A stretch of DNA of 64,000 bases. It comes from Alkalicoccus halolimnae (GTDB lineage Bacteria > Bacillota > Bacilli > Bacillales > Salisediminibacteriaceae). The notes below the pieces were generated by a model. It was given only the letters and a program-made list of their open reading frames with translations, had not been told where the DNA came from and did no database searches. Positions 54,471 through 63,562 of the stretch are shown piece after piece. A program made the position numbers and the translations under genes. Location of the stretch: positions 2,418,001 to 2,482,000 of the forward strand of contig NZ_CP144914.1 in assembly GCF_008014775.2 (NCBI RefSeq). The letters are read 5' to 3'. The number at the start of each line of letters is the position of its first letter. The first letter of the stretch is position 1.

Positions 54471-54484
54471 CTGAGTCCCTCCCT

Positions 54485-55036
54485 TTATTTTATCGGTAAA
54501 TGCCATTCTTCTTTTAATAACCCATAGATGACCCGATCGTGATATTCCCCATTTAAGTATTCATAATTTCGAATAGTGCCTTCTTGTGTAAAGCCAAGCT
54601 TTTCCGGTATTGTCCTGCTTCTTAAGTTTTTACTTGCTGTATTTACTTCAATTTTTCTTAAACCGAGATCATTAAAGGAATGGTCGATAAATTGACTTAA
54701 AGCTTTTGCAGCCAGCCCTTTTCCCGTGAATTCATCTCCAAGCCAGTAACCAATCTCCGTTTTTTTGGCACTCCAGTCAATATATAAAAACCCTATGGAA
54801 CCAGCAATTCTGCCGTTATGCCAGATACCAGCCCAATATCCATTATTCTCCGCCAGCCTTTTCAGCGACTTTTTTATGAATGCTGCTGTATCATCGACTT
54901 TATTTGTATGGCTGGGAAAAGAAAGCCACTCCCCTATAGTTTCGCGGCTGTCATCTATGACTTGATACAATTCTTTTGCATGTCGAGGTTCTAAAATGGC
55001 TAAATGAGTCTCTGAATCAATAGTGGCTTTATACAT
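54485..55036 (-). CDS. GNAT acetyltransferase, RimJ/RimL-like
   Basis: 183 residues. Start-proximal LEPRHAKELYQVIDDSRETIGEWLSFP and EIGYWLGDEFTGKGLAAKAL (acetyl-CoA loop of the Q/RxxGxG/A type) are typical of RimL-like N-acetyltransferases, with IEVNTASKNLRSRTIPEKLGF afterwards. The usual substrate is an amino group of a ribosomal protein, or a small molecule. AGGGGGA precedes the ATG. First gene of a two-gene unit with the methyltransferase. Confidence 0.9.
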   Translation of the reverse strand: MYKATIDSETHLAILEPRHAKELYQVIDDSRETIGEWLSFPSHTNKVDDTAAFIKKSLKRLAENNGYWAGIWHNGRIAGSIGFLYIDWSAKKTEIGYWLGDEFTGKGLAAKALSQFIDHSFNDLGLRKIEVNTASKNLRSRTIPEKLGFTQEGTIRNYEYLNGEYHDRVIYGLLKEEWHLPIK

Positions 55037-55341
55037 TCTCTTCCCCCTGCATTTTTTATATGCTTTTTTGTTTAACTTTTATCTTTCCTTAGTATACGCA
55101 CAACTTTTCAAATCTCCATTTTTATTCTTGAATCCCATTTTATCCTAAATAGGGATATGTTGAAATATTATAGCGTTTATAAATTGTATGTTTCTAAATG
55201 CTGCAGGCCCGTCAGCTATCCGGCTTCTATAACAATAAAAAAGCAAAGTGGAGCGTGGACTCGACTTTGCTCAGAATGTAAACAAGTCCCTTCAAGAAGG
55301 AACTTGGCTGCAGTCTAAAATCCCGATGTGAGACCTATTTA
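55037..55341. other. Intergenic region
   Basis: No repeat, gene or strong hairpin recognised besides weak AG/CT pairing near 55240-55310. Confidence 0.4.
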
Positions 55342-55545
55342 TTACTTTCTATTAGAACCACCGGTGAAAAGCTCATCTACTGTGGTATTCAATACATTTG
55401 CTATGTCAAACGCTAATTGTAAAGTAGGGTCGTACTTATCATTTTCAATTGCATTTATTGTTTGTCTGGATACCTTACAGCGTTTAGCAAGTTCTTCCTG
55501 AGATAATTCAGCTGATTTCCTTAATATCTTAATGTGATTCTTCAT
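55342..55545 (-). CDS. XRE-family helix-turn-helix regulator
   Basis: 67 residues with the Cro/CI-type HTH LRKSAELSQEELAKRCKVSRQTINAIENDKYDPTL, typical of small stand-alone regulators. It starts right at the stop of the preceding membrane-protein gene (TAA then ATG). Probably represses the pair through the inverted repeat at 55873-55938. Confidence 0.9.
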   Translation of the reverse strand: MKNHIKILRKSAELSQEELAKRCKVSRQTINAIENDKYDPTLQLAFDIANVLNTTVDELFTGGSNRK

Positions 55546-55848
55546 TTAATCACCATATTTTTTCCTGTACATTAGTAATGTTACCAGATATATTATTGAA
55601 ATTATCGTCATAAACGAAATCGGCGAAATTCCATTACCATTATAAGAAGTGTTCCCTTGGAAAGTTTGATAAATGGACTGTGCAACATACAGAATCAACA
55701 TACCAAAGACTACCATAAATGCGTATGATTGAGCTTTTTTATGGATAAAATTCTTTCTTTCATCACCCTTTTGAGTAAATGTTGCAATAAAAATAGAAAT
55801 TCCACAAATTAACAATATGATTGAATACACAATTTTAACCCAATCCAT
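55546..55848 (-). CDS. Small three-helix membrane protein, HTH partner
   Basis: 100 residues with membrane segments at about 5-24, 40-60 and 76-94. Adjacent to and translationally coupled with a small HTH regulator, an arrangement seen widely in Bacillales with no established function. GGAGGAAG precedes the ATG. Confidence 0.8.
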   Translation of the reverse strand: MDWVKIVYSIILLICGISIFIATFTQKGDERKNFIHKKAQSYAFMVVFGMLILYVAQSIYQTFQGNTSYNGNGISPISFMTIISIIYLVTLLMYRKKYGD

Positions 55849-55872
55849 TTTTCAGCTTCCTCCCTACTAAAA

Positions 55873-55938
55873 ATGTAAAAAGAATTTGACACTTTTCAGT
55901 TTACCACCAGCACCAAAAATGTCAAATTCTTTTTACAT
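55873..55938 (-). promoter_or_regulatory. Promoter inside a perfect 19-bp inverted repeat
   Basis: ATGTAAAAAGAATTTGACA (55873-55891) and TGTCAAATTCTTTTTACAT (55920-55938) are exact reverse complements. On the minus strand TTGACA, 16 nt, then TAAACT give a good -35/-10 pair, the -35 lying in the upstream arm. It serves the membrane protein/HTH operon and is an obvious operator. Confidence 0.7.
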
Positions 55939-55940
55939 TA

Positions 55941-56135
55941 TGGCTGCCTTGAAAATAAAACGTATTAAAAATAAACGTCCGCATTCGTTTCCATGGGGAC
56001 GCTTTCCGGGCAGGCCGTCCTTATTCGCCTCGGAGTCGCCCCATGTGCCCTGCGCTTTCGGTTAAAAAGACGGAGCAGGACCCGTCTGCAACTATAGAAG
56101 ATCCCTCTTAAACCTCCTTCGTTCCATTAATTTTT
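55941..56135 (+). repeat. Family B repeat copy
   Basis: 'gccttgaaaataaaacg' terminus, then 'tttccatggggacgctttcc' and the 'gagtcgccccatgtg' block. Shortened middle. Confidence 0.7.
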
Positions 56136-56156
56136 CAATCTGCACAGGCAGCAAAA

Positions 56157-56240
56157 AAGAAGCAGGCATTCAGGGATTTCCATGAATGCCTGCTTCTTTA
56201 ATAGTGTCAAGCGCCTTAAGTTAATGACATTAACTTAAGG
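56157..56240 (-). terminator. Terminator and palindrome after the sugar dehydrogenase
   Basis: AAGAAGCAGGCATTCA pairs with TGAATGCCTGCTTCTT (56157-56198). A second perfect arm pair CCTTAAGTTAATG/CATTAACTTAAGG lies at 56213-56240. Confidence 0.75.
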
Positions 56241-56265
56241 TTTGGTGCTTTTAGAGAATAATAAA

Positions 56266-57678
56266 TTATTCAGCATCGTCGTCTTCTTCTGTGTCTTCAA
56301 CTGCGTCACCTTCACCTGCTGCAGTAATCTGATAAATCTTACCGTCATCAGTGGCTGCAGTAAGCGCGCCATCCTCAGTTACAAGAATATCACGGAAACG
56401 TTCGCCTTCTTCCGTTAATAGACGCTCCTCTCCAACTATGAGGTCATCTTCAATTACGACACGTACAATATAGTTCGGCGCTAAACCACCGATGAACAAG
56501 TCGTTCTCCCATTCAGAAATTGCGTCGTTATCATAGAATGACATACCACTTGGTGCACTTGTTGGATCCCAATAATATACTGGTTCAACAAAGCCCTGCT
56601 CCTCGTGTTCTGAAATGCCTTCATTGACAAATTCACCACTGTACTCGAGACCATAAGAAACAATTGGCCATCCATAGTTCTCGCCTGGTTCAATAATATT
56701 CAGTTCATCCCCAGCTTCTGGACCGAATTCAACAATCCATAAGTCTTCTGTTTCAGGGTGGAAGTCCACACCTTGAATATTACGGTGACCGTAGCTGTAA
56801 ATACCATCCAGTGCGTCTTCATCTTCGACAAATGGATTCGTATCTACTGCTTCTCCATCTTGTGTAATGTGAATTACTTTACCCAGGTAAGCATCCAAGT
56901 CTTGTGCACGTTCGCGGATTGGATCATCTGAACGCTCACCAGTTGTTAAGAACAGGTTGTCCTCATCATCAAAGATAATACGCCCACCGTAGTGTAAGGA
57001 ACCATCATATGCTGGTTCTGCCTGGAAGATTACTTCAAAATCTTCAAGTGAAGCTTCATCTTCTGATAGAACACCTTTACCGACAGCAGTTACAGTACCA
57101 CCTTCAATATCTTGAGCAAACGTCATAAATACTAATCTTGATTCGTCAAAATCAGGTGCAATGGTTACATCAAGCAGCCCACCTTGAGCTTCGTTATTTA
57201 CTTCTGGTGTACCTTCGATTGGATCTGAAACAGAACCATCTTCAAGGTCTATAATAAGAAGTTCGGCTGAATCTCTCTGCGTAACAAGTAAGCGGTTTGT
57301 ATCAAACTCTTCCATACCCCAGGACACACCAAGATCTTCAACAACAACTTCCTCATTAAGTTCTGTTTCAGTCTCTACTTCAGGTGCTCTTGTTTGTTCT
57401 GGAAATGCTGGTTCAAACTCAGTAACTTTTGGTTCATCTTCTGCACTTCCATCATCTTCTGTACTTTCATCAGCGCCCTCGTCAGCACTCTCTTCTGCTG
57501 CATCGCCCTCGTCAGCATTTTCTTCTGCTCCGGCATCCGAATCAGTATTTTCTTCTGTTCCAGCATCCGAGTCATCCGTTGATTCCTCATCTGTAGTATC
57601 ATCATTACCACATGCTGCAACCACCATCACAGTAGAAAGCGAGAGAGCAAGCAGGCCGTTTCTCTTCAGTTTTTTCAT
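56266..57678 (-). CDS. PQQ-type sugar/sorbosone dehydrogenase lipoprotein
   Basis: 470 residues. Lipobox VAAC (Cys at about 23), then an extremely acidic linker (about 25-85, repeats of DADEGAEE type), then a six-bladed beta-propeller of the soluble glucose/sorbosone dehydrogenase (GSDH) family. Visible blocks are DVTIAPDFDESRLVFM, HYGGRIIFDDEDNLFLTTGER, YSYGHRNIQGVDFHPET and WIVEFGPEAGDELNIIEPG. The family oxidises aldoses with PQQ. PQQ genes are not in this window, so the enzyme may depend on external PQQ or have another function. Confidence 0.88.
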   Translation of the reverse strand: MKKLKRNGLLALSLSTVMVVAACGNDDTTDEESTDDSDAGTEENTDSDAGAEENADEGDAAEESADEGADESTEDDGSAEDEPKVTEFEPAFPEQTRAPEVETETELNEEVVVEDLGVSWGMEEFDTNRLLVTQRDSAELLIIDLEDGSVSDPIEGTPEVNNEAQGGLLDVTIAPDFDESRLVFMTFAQDIEGGTVTAVGKGVLSEDEASLEDFEVIFQAEPAYDGSLHYGGRIIFDDEDNLFLTTGERSDDPIRERAQDLDAYLGKVIHITQDGEAVDTNPFVEDEDALDGIYSYGHRNIQGVDFHPETEDLWIVEFGPEAGDELNIIEPGENYGWPIVSYGLEYSGEFVNEGISEHEEQGFVEPVYYWDPTSAPSGMSFYDNDAISEWENDLFIGGLAPNYIVRVVIEDDLIVGEERLLTEEGERFRDILVTEDGALTAATDDGKIYQITAAGEGDAVEDTEEDDDAE

Positions 57679-57879
57679 TCTAAAATCAACCTTTCCATAA
57701 TAAGTTTCTTAATTCTTATAACTGTACTATTACTTAAGTTGCATTTCCCTTTTTAAAAATTTATAAAACCCCAGCTCTAAAGCCTGGTTTATAAACCAGG
57801 TCTGTTAATTATCCAAAATTAGACAAAATTGGCCCGTAATAATGACGCCTGGAATGAAGAAAAGCTGCTATTTCTGAAA

Positions 57880-58110
57880 TCAAATCAATTGGCAATAGGT
57901 TCTCCAATAGTTTCCTTTGAAAAGAAACAAAGGAAAGATAGGTAAACACGCGAGCTCTCGGCACATGGGGCAAATCCGGGGCGATAAAGGACGAGTTGAA
58001 GATCCATCCCCCGCGACCGAAGGGAGGAGGGGATAAGCTGAAGCCGGCCCTGCGCCCCCATGGAAACGAAAGCGGACGTTCATCGCTTATCTACTTTATT
58101 TTCAAGGTAG
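57880..58110 (-). repeat. Family B repeat copy, inverted
   Basis: The reverse complement carries the terminus 'ctaccttgaaaataaagt' (ending 58110), the core 'tttccatgggg' and the 'gagtcgccccatgtgccg'-like block. A palindrome CCTGGTTTATAAACCAGG at 57783-57800 lies just outside. Confidence 0.75.
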
Positions 58111-58274
58111 ACTTCTTCAGGTCATTTCCCGTATTTATTATTTTCTACAGGAAATCTAAAATAAGATGCGGTTTCTCGCTCTTCTTTCCATCCTTCCTCG
58201 TAAAATAAATCAGAAATTATTATTCATTCCTCCCGCTCATTAAATGTTTCCTGATTGACCTGGCTTTATTTGTT

Positions 58275-58571
58275 TTAAAACAATGGTTCTTCCTTTTCCG
58301 TAAACTCCAGGAAAAATGGATTCACCAGTATAGCTAAGATAACTACCAGTACAGCAAAAGGCCAGAGGACGGAAAAAGGAGGATCCACCAATTGTACGAT
58401 AACAACTGTTCCTAATGCTGCCGCGGGTCCAATCCACATCCCCTGACGTCTTTTTTGAGCAGTAATATACTGATACGCTCCACATTCCGGACATTTTCTC
58501 TGTCCAAATCCGATAAGAAGTTCTCTCCACTTAAAAAAATAATTGCATCTGGAACAATGAGGCAGCTTCAT
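58275..58571 (-). CDS. TIGR04104-type putative zinc finger membrane protein
   Basis: 98 residues. N-terminal CSRCNYFFKWRELLIGFGQRKCPECGAYQY gives two CxxC pairs (zinc ribbon), typical of the TIGR04104 family of Bacillales proteins. Two membrane helices follow (about 46-64, 69-87). Function unknown. AGGAGG precedes the ATG. Confidence 0.85.
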   Translation of the reverse strand: MKLPHCSRCNYFFKWRELLIGFGQRKCPECGAYQYITAQKRRQGMWIGPAAALGTVVIVQLVDPPFSVLWPFAVLVVILAILVNPFFLEFTEKEEPLF

Positions 58572-58806
58572 TTTACTTGTCCTCCTTCTGCAGAATGGTT
58601 ATCTGAACCATATTTGTAGTTCTCTCCTTCACAGTCCAAAGACATATATCTTTCAACGAATATTACGTATTTGGATTGTCGAAAGAACGACATACTATTG
58701 TAGAACGTGATGTTTATTTTACTCTTAATGTTAATATTCAGGAAGGTTTATACAAAAACAGTAAATAAAAACTCAAATTAAAAATAAGCGGAGATCTGAG
58801 AAGCAA

Positions 58807-58838
58807 AAGAACACCCTGCCAATGGCAAGGTGCTCAAT
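58807..58838 (-). terminator. Terminator of MFS gene
   Basis: GCACCTTGCC and GGCAGGGTGTTC pair and T-rich bases follow on the minus strand. Confidence 0.7.
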
Positions 58839-58851
58839 CTTTTTATATTTT

Positions 58852-60078
58852 TTATCCTTCGTACACTTCCGAACCTGAAAAGCTCTCTTCTTTCTTATCC
58901 ATTCGATAGCTGACAACTGCCAATCCAGAAGCGATCAGGGCGCATAAGCCGCCAACCCATGACAGTTGGATTAAGCTCTCATTCGCCACCACATATCCTC
59001 CGATTGTTGCCCCTAACGCAATGCCGATATTAACGGCTACGGGCGTTAATGAAGAAGCAAAATCTTTCGCTGCTGGGAAATAAAGTTCGGCTAAGTTCAT
59101 CAAATATAATTGTATTGTTGCATTCATGGCATAAATCATAACCGCCATCAGCATAAGGCTTATAAGTCCCGCATAGGTAGATTCCATTGTGAAGTATAAG
59201 GAACCCAATATAACGGCCTGGATTAGAAATACATAACGAAGCTTGCTCACACCGTCGCGGCTGGCGATTTTCCCTGCCAACACATTGCTTAAGATAGAAA
59301 ATGCCCCATAAGCAAGCAGAATAATACTTATATATCTTGTGGGAATGCCCAATCCTTCTTCCATTATCGGTGTGATATAAGTGTAGATTGTATACGTGCC
59401 TGCAATTGAAAAGGTCGGTATAAAGAAAGCCAAAATTATTCTGGGGTTCGCCAGCAGGCCAAGCTGTTCTTTTACCGATCCTTTCTGTACCTGGAGGTTT
59501 TTCGGAAGGATAAAAATACTAATCGCTAAACTAATGACACCTAACAATGCTGTAAACCAGAAAGTCAGCTGCCAGCTGCCGAGTTGACCGATGAGTGTCC
59601 CCACTGGAACACCAATAACATTAGAAATCGTAAAACCTGCAAAGACCAACGCAATAATAGCGCTTTTCTTACTTACCGGCATAATCTCGCTGGCAATACT
59701 CATCGACAACGCAACCAGTACGCCGCTTACTACCGCTGTAATGATTCTGGAAAAAACCAATAATTCATAAGAACCGGATAAGGCACTGATCACATTTCCA
59801 ACAATGAATAAAGAAATTAAAATCAGCATCAACGGATACTTGGGGAATCTGCTCACAAAAGCTGTCAATAATGGTGTTCCAATGGCATATGCGATAGCAA
59901 AGCCGGATACGAGGGTACCCGCTACGGCAAGGCTGATATTTAAATCTGAAGAAACTTCAGTTAAAAGACCTACAATGACAAATTCACTGGTCCCCATTAC
60001 AAAAGTTAAAAGTGTCAGCGTAAAAGCCAATATTTTTTGTTTCGTGCTTAACGATTCTTTTTCTAAAACTGTGGTCAT
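58852..60078 (-). CDS. MFS transporter, DHA1/AraJ-like
   Basis: 408 residues with about 12 membrane segments. TSEFVIVGLLTEVSSDLNISLAVAGTLVSGFAIAYAIGTPL is the N-terminal pattern of the AraJ/YdhP-type MFS exporters of sugars or arabinose analogues and drugs. An ArsR repressor is encoded 113 nt upstream on the same strand, so expression is likely inducible. GGAG precedes the ATG. Confidence 0.9.
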   Translation of the reverse strand: MTTVLEKESLSTKQKILAFTLTLLTFVMGTSEFVIVGLLTEVSSDLNISLAVAGTLVSGFAIAYAIGTPLLTAFVSRFPKYPLMLILISLFIVGNVISALSGSYELLVFSRIITAVVSGVLVALSMSIASEIMPVSKKSAIIALVFAGFTISNVIGVPVGTLIGQLGSWQLTFWFTALLGVISLAISIFILPKNLQVQKGSVKEQLGLLANPRIILAFFIPTFSIAGTYTIYTYITPIMEEGLGIPTRYISIILLAYGAFSILSNVLAGKIASRDGVSKLRYVFLIQAVILGSLYFTMESTYAGLISLMLMAVMIYAMNATIQLYLMNLAELYFPAAKDFASSLTPVAVNIGIALGATIGGYVVANESLIQLSWVGGLCALIASGLAVVSYRMDKKEESFSGSEVYEG

Positions 60079-60191
60079 GAAAAACTCACTCCTGTTTTTA
60101 TTCTTTTACGCCATATTAAACTTTTGTATTTTTATATAGATATATCTAAAAATATCGATATACATATTCAAAAAAAAGACATGGCTCTGCC

Positions 60192-60515
60192 TCAAATTTC
60201 TTCGTTAACGAATTTTGCGACTTTTGCCAATGTCTCTTCATTTCGTCTGTAATATGTCCATTGCCCGTACCGCACAGCTTCCAGCAAACCTGCTTTTTGC
60301 ATGAGGGATAAATAATGGGAAACAGTTGATTGAGATAAATTGACCTTTTCCTGAATATCTCCGACACAAACGCCGCCTTTAATGCTTACCTCCTTTGGTA
60401 AATGTGCCTGCTGTGCAGGAAAATTCTTCTCCGGTTCTCTTAACCATTTCAAAATATTAAGGCGAGTTTCATTTGATAACGCTTTGAATATATCTAAAAC
60501 ATTTAAGTTATCCAT
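60192..60515 (-). CDS. ArsR-family regulator
   Basis: 107 residues with the winged helix IFKALSNETRLNILKWLREPE and VSIKGGVCVGDIQEKVNLSQSTVSHYLSLMQKAGLLEAVRYGQWTYYRRNE. The C in GGVCVGDI sits in the ArsR metal-binding helix alpha3 position but the classical CxCxxC is absent, so the signal may be non-metal. It probably controls the MFS gene downstream; the AT-rich inverted stretch near 60134-60165 is a possible operator. Confidence 0.9.
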   Translation of the reverse strand: MDNLNVLDIFKALSNETRLNILKWLREPEKNFPAQQAHLPKEVSIKGGVCVGDIQEKVNLSQSTVSHYLSLMQKAGLLEAVRYGQWTYYRRNEETLAKVAKFVNEEI

Positions 60516-60654
60516 TCGCTTATCTTACATCGATTTAATTCGATATGTCAATACATTAGATTATACGTGTACTTTTTCAATGGTTGAAATGCGGTGAGTT
60601 GATATTTAACGAGCTATCCACTGCAAAATACTTTTTCTTATAATTTAGGCTACC
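60516..60654. other. Short gap before repeat
   Basis: Contains the promoter region of the ArsR gene; no clear ribosome site before its start codon. Confidence 0.4.
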
Positions 60655-60910
60655 TTGAAAATAATGTAGATAAGCGATTAACGGACGCTTTCGTTTCCAA
60701 GGGGACGCTTTCCGGGCGGGGCGGCCTCAGCTAATCCCTTCCTCTCTGCGGTCGGGAGGGATGGATCTTCAGCTCGTCCTTGACCGCCCTGGAGTCGCCC
60801 CATGTCCACTACAGCTTACGGCAAAAAGACAGAGCAGGATCTCCCTTCTAATAAAGAGAATCCTTCCTTGAACATCATTGGTGCCGCCTGTATAGGGGGG
60901 AAGTTCCATT
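60655..60910 (+). repeat. Family B repeat copy
   Basis: Begins 'ctaccttgaaaataatgt', then 'tttccaaggggacgctttcc', a GC-rich palindromic body resembling 10930-11060, and a right part 'gacagagcaggatctccctt'. Confidence 0.78.
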
Positions 60911-60959
60911 CCTTAAGAAGGCCATTTTCATGCCTCATGGTGCAAGACTTTTGCATGAG

Positions 60960-60990
60960 TGTCTCTGTTAAAGCTTTAACACAGCTATAA
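60960..60990 (+). repeat. Joined family A termini
   Basis: 'ctctgttaaagctttaacacag' is the left and right family A terminus placed head to head with no body. This could be an excision or deletion scar, or simply a local palindrome. Confidence 0.4.
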
Positions 60991-61227
60991 TTTAAAGACT
61001 GGATGACAATAAATATTGTCACCTCTCTAATAACAACGTTAATCAGGACGTTAAAATGAATGCTAATAACGATGTGTTTTTACTTATAGAATAAAGAAAA
61101 ACAGGTTTTTGTCATTATATGTTAAAATTATATTAGCCTAAAGAAAGAGTTTGTGAAGAAGTGTACTTAAACAAACGAGGAGTTTAATTAAATAAATAAC
61201 AACTATAAAAATATTCAGGAGGTGTGC

Positions 61228-61614
61228 ATGAAGAATATTTTTTCGATGTTTTTAATGGGGGTATTATTATTTTTAGCAGCCTGCAGTGACAGTGGTCTTT
61301 CGATATATGAAGACATGCTATCGGAAAGTGATGAGGAATTCACCTATCATTCCCTTCTTGCAGAAAGTGAGGGTTCTTATGCTGCTTATGCTGTGGTAGA
61401 AACGGAAGAGGAGGTAAGAGAGTTGAGTGAAATCCTGCAAAGACCTCTTATCGAAGCTTTCCTGACGTCTCAAGAAAACCATGTGGATGATATCAAATAT
61501 GGGGGATTAGAAGTTTCTCAAATACCGTCCTATTATGTGTTTGATACAGAAACGCTCATATATCAGACACATGAAAAAGAAGAATTAACAACTTATTTAG
61601 ACGAAATGGAGTAG
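61228..61614 (+). CDS. Small exported lipoprotein, unknown
   Basis: 128 residues. A signal sequence with lipobox LAAC (Cys at about 19), then a short acidic domain with YHSLLAESEGSYAAYAVVETEEEVRELSEIL and SYYVFDTETLIYQT. I do not recognise the family. Start ATG 61228 with AGGAGG; the ATG two codons upstream overlaps the site. Confidence 0.7.
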   Translation: MKNIFSMFLMGVLLFLAACSDSGLSIYEDMLSESDEEFTYHSLLAESEGSYAAYAVVETEEEVRELSEILQRPLIEAFLTSQENHVDDIKYGGLEVSQIPSYYVFDTETLIYQTHEKEELTTYLDEME

Positions 61615-61939
61615 TTGGAAATGACTGATCATTACACATATCGGCAAATTGATGTGTTTATTGGCTATATTAGATTTAGTCATCGTTAATAAAATATGAG
61701 TAAAACGCACAGATTTTAAAATCTGTGCGTTTTTGTGTGTTAATTACAATGCTAATTGAGCTGTAATTTCACGTTCAATTACAGTGCTATTATGCATGCG
61801 AATTCAATTTTTCTCTCCCAAAACCGAGCCCGCTAATTTAATAACGGCCTGCTTTTTTATTTGAAACAGGCCAATATGGTTGTACATGCTTTTTGCTCTC
61901 TAAAAAACTGCCTCTCCTATAGAGACAGTTTCTGCAGAC
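61615..61939. other. Gap with terminators
   Basis: A perfect palindromic hairpin AAAACGCACAGATTTTAAAATCTGTGCGTTTTTG (arms at 61702-61734) ends the lipoprotein gene. An imperfect hairpin at 61903-61932 with a T run on the minus strand ends chrA. Confidence 0.75.
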
Positions 61940-63106
61940 CTAAACGCCGTAAAACAGCAGACCTCCGATGATACCAAGGATAACGATAAGCCAGGCAGGG
62001 CGTTTCCAGTAAACGAGCAGCATGAACAAAACAGCCGCAAAGGCGAGGTCCGCGCCGTTTCCAACAGCGGACGTAAACACCGGGCTGTAGAGCGCTGCGG
62101 CGAGAATCCCTACGACGGCGGCGTTGATTCCGGCTGCCGCTGCACGCATTCCCGGCGCCTGCTGGATTTTAAGCCATAGAGGCAGTACGCCTAACAAAAG
62201 CAGAAAAGCCGGAGTGAAAATAGCGACGGTCGCTGTAATCGCCCCCGGCGCCCCGTCGATGACCATACCGAGATAGCTTGCGAAAGTGAATAAAGGACCC
62301 GGAACGGCCTGGGCAGCTCCGTAGCCGGCGAGAAAGTCGCTTTCGGAAATGAGGCCTGTCGGTACCACTTCCCGTTCCAGAAGCGGCAGGACGACGTGCC
62401 CTCCGCCGAAAACGAGCGCCCCCGCCCGGTAAAAGCTGTCTGCAAGCTGAATATGCAGACTGTCGGTAAGAGCCCGCAGCGCCGGCAGAATTGCAAGCAG
62501 TCCGCCAAAAAGCGACAGACAGACCGCTGAAAATTTGATGGAAAGAGTCAGCGGAAGCGACTCTGCTTTCGGCAGCTCTTTATTTCTGTAGATCCACCAG
62601 CCGATAAGCCCCGCGGTTACGATGACCAGTACCTGAATCCAGACTGCCGGCACAAGCAGGACGAGCGCAAAACCAAGTACGGCAATTGACGCCCGCTGGT
62701 TGTCCGGGGCGAGGTTCTTTCCCATCCCGAGCAGTGCGTGAGCGACGATTGCTACAGCTACAATTTTTAATCCGTCAATAATGCCAAGGTCAATAAGACC
62801 CTGCTGCTGAAAACCTACGGCTGCCGCCATAAGCAGCAGAATGGAAGGCGTCGTAAAACCGATAAATGAAATGAGACTTCCTGTTATTCCCCCTCTTGCA
62901 AGGCCGATTCCCATTCCTACCTGACTTGAAGCCGGTCCGGGCAAAAACTGGCAGAGGGCAACAAGGTCCACGTACTGCTTTTCTGTCAGCCATTTTCTTC
63001 TGTTGACGTACTCCTCCTTAAAGTATCCCAGATGCGCGACCGGCCCCCCGAAAGAGGTCAGACCGAGCCGCAGCGATACGAGAAAAATTTCGAGCCATGT
63101 TTTCAT
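61940..63106 (-). CDS. chrA: Chromate transporter, ChrA family
   Basis: 388 residues, with both halves of the CHR transporter family. The N-terminal half begins FLVSLRLGLTSFGGPVAHLGYF, with EKQYVDLVALCQFLPGPASSQVGMGIG; the second half has DSFYRAGALVFGGGHVVLPLL and QAVPGPLFTFASYLG. About 10-12 membrane segments. ChrA exports chromate across the membrane; its substrate here is by family. GGAGGGA precedes the ATG. It lies 30 nt after the phosphatase gene and is likely in one operon with it. Confidence 0.92.
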   Translation of the reverse strand: MKTWLEIFLVSLRLGLTSFGGPVAHLGYFKEEYVNRRKWLTEKQYVDLVALCQFLPGPASSQVGMGIGLARGGITGSLISFIGFTTPSILLLMAAAVGFQQQGLIDLGIIDGLKIVAVAIVAHALLGMGKNLAPDNQRASIAVLGFALVLLVPAVWIQVLVIVTAGLIGWWIYRNKELPKAESLPLTLSIKFSAVCLSLFGGLLAILPALRALTDSLHIQLADSFYRAGALVFGGGHVVLPLLEREVVPTGLISESDFLAGYGAAQAVPGPLFTFASYLGMVIDGAPGAITATVAIFTPAFLLLLGVLPLWLKIQQAPGMRAAAAGINAAVVGILAAALYSPVFTSAVGNGADLAFAAVLFMLLVYWKRPAWLIVILGIIGGLLFYGV

Positions 63107-63136
63107 TATGTATGTCCCTCCTGCAGCTTATTCCTT

Positions 63137-63562
63137 TTATGTTTCATAAAGATGACGAAGCACATTCCGTGCCTCCTCCTGGATGTGTGCGCTGTCCCGA
63201 TAGCGGAGAATCGTCTTCTGAGCCTCTTCTACCGTTCTTTCTCCACCTAGTTCCAGCAGTACTCCTGCAGCCACACTCCCGGTGCGGCTTCTGCCACCTT
63301 TTCAATGAAGGACGGCACTACCGCCGCGCTCCAGCAAGTCTGCTGTAAAGCGGACTGCCCGCAGCAGCTCTTCCGGATCTGTCGGACCTCCGTTTATTAA
63401 GGAAAATGATTTCGTTCCATGGACAGAAACGGTCTCCGAGAGCGGGCTTTCCGCTTCCGCACGCAGATCGATGACATAATCAGGATGCTCCTTCCGGGAA
63501 ATTTCTCCCGCTTCCGAAGCTGAACTCATGAACAGCCGCTCCAATATTTCTTCGGACCTCAT
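63137..63562 (-). CDS. Dual-specificity/tyrosine phosphatase with UGA at the catalytic-cysteine codon
   Basis: 141 codons if UGA at 63302-63304 is read through. The N-terminal half (LRAEAES, INGGPTDPEELLRAVRF) leads to VLH-UGA-KGGRSRTGSVAAG, which is the phosphatase signature HCX5R with every other residue in place and the nucleophilic Cys replaced by UGA. After that the reading frame stays open for 54 more family-like residues to TAA. An 8-bp hairpin (63269-63289) with loop CGGGA starts 12 nt after the UGA. Reading: a selenocysteine-type phosphatase, or a very recent nonsense mutation. ATG 63562 with GGGAGG. It precedes chrA. Confidence 0.6.
63269..63289 (-). promoter_or_regulatory. SECIS-like hairpin after the in-frame UGA
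   Basis: On the minus strand AGCCGCAC-CGGGA-GTGTGGCT pairs over 8 bp with one G-U. The apical loop begins 20 nt after the UGA and has G in its second position, within published bacterial SECIS limits (about 16-37 nt, G in the first two loop positions). Such hairpins also arise by chance in GC-rich coding sequence. Confidence 0.35.
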
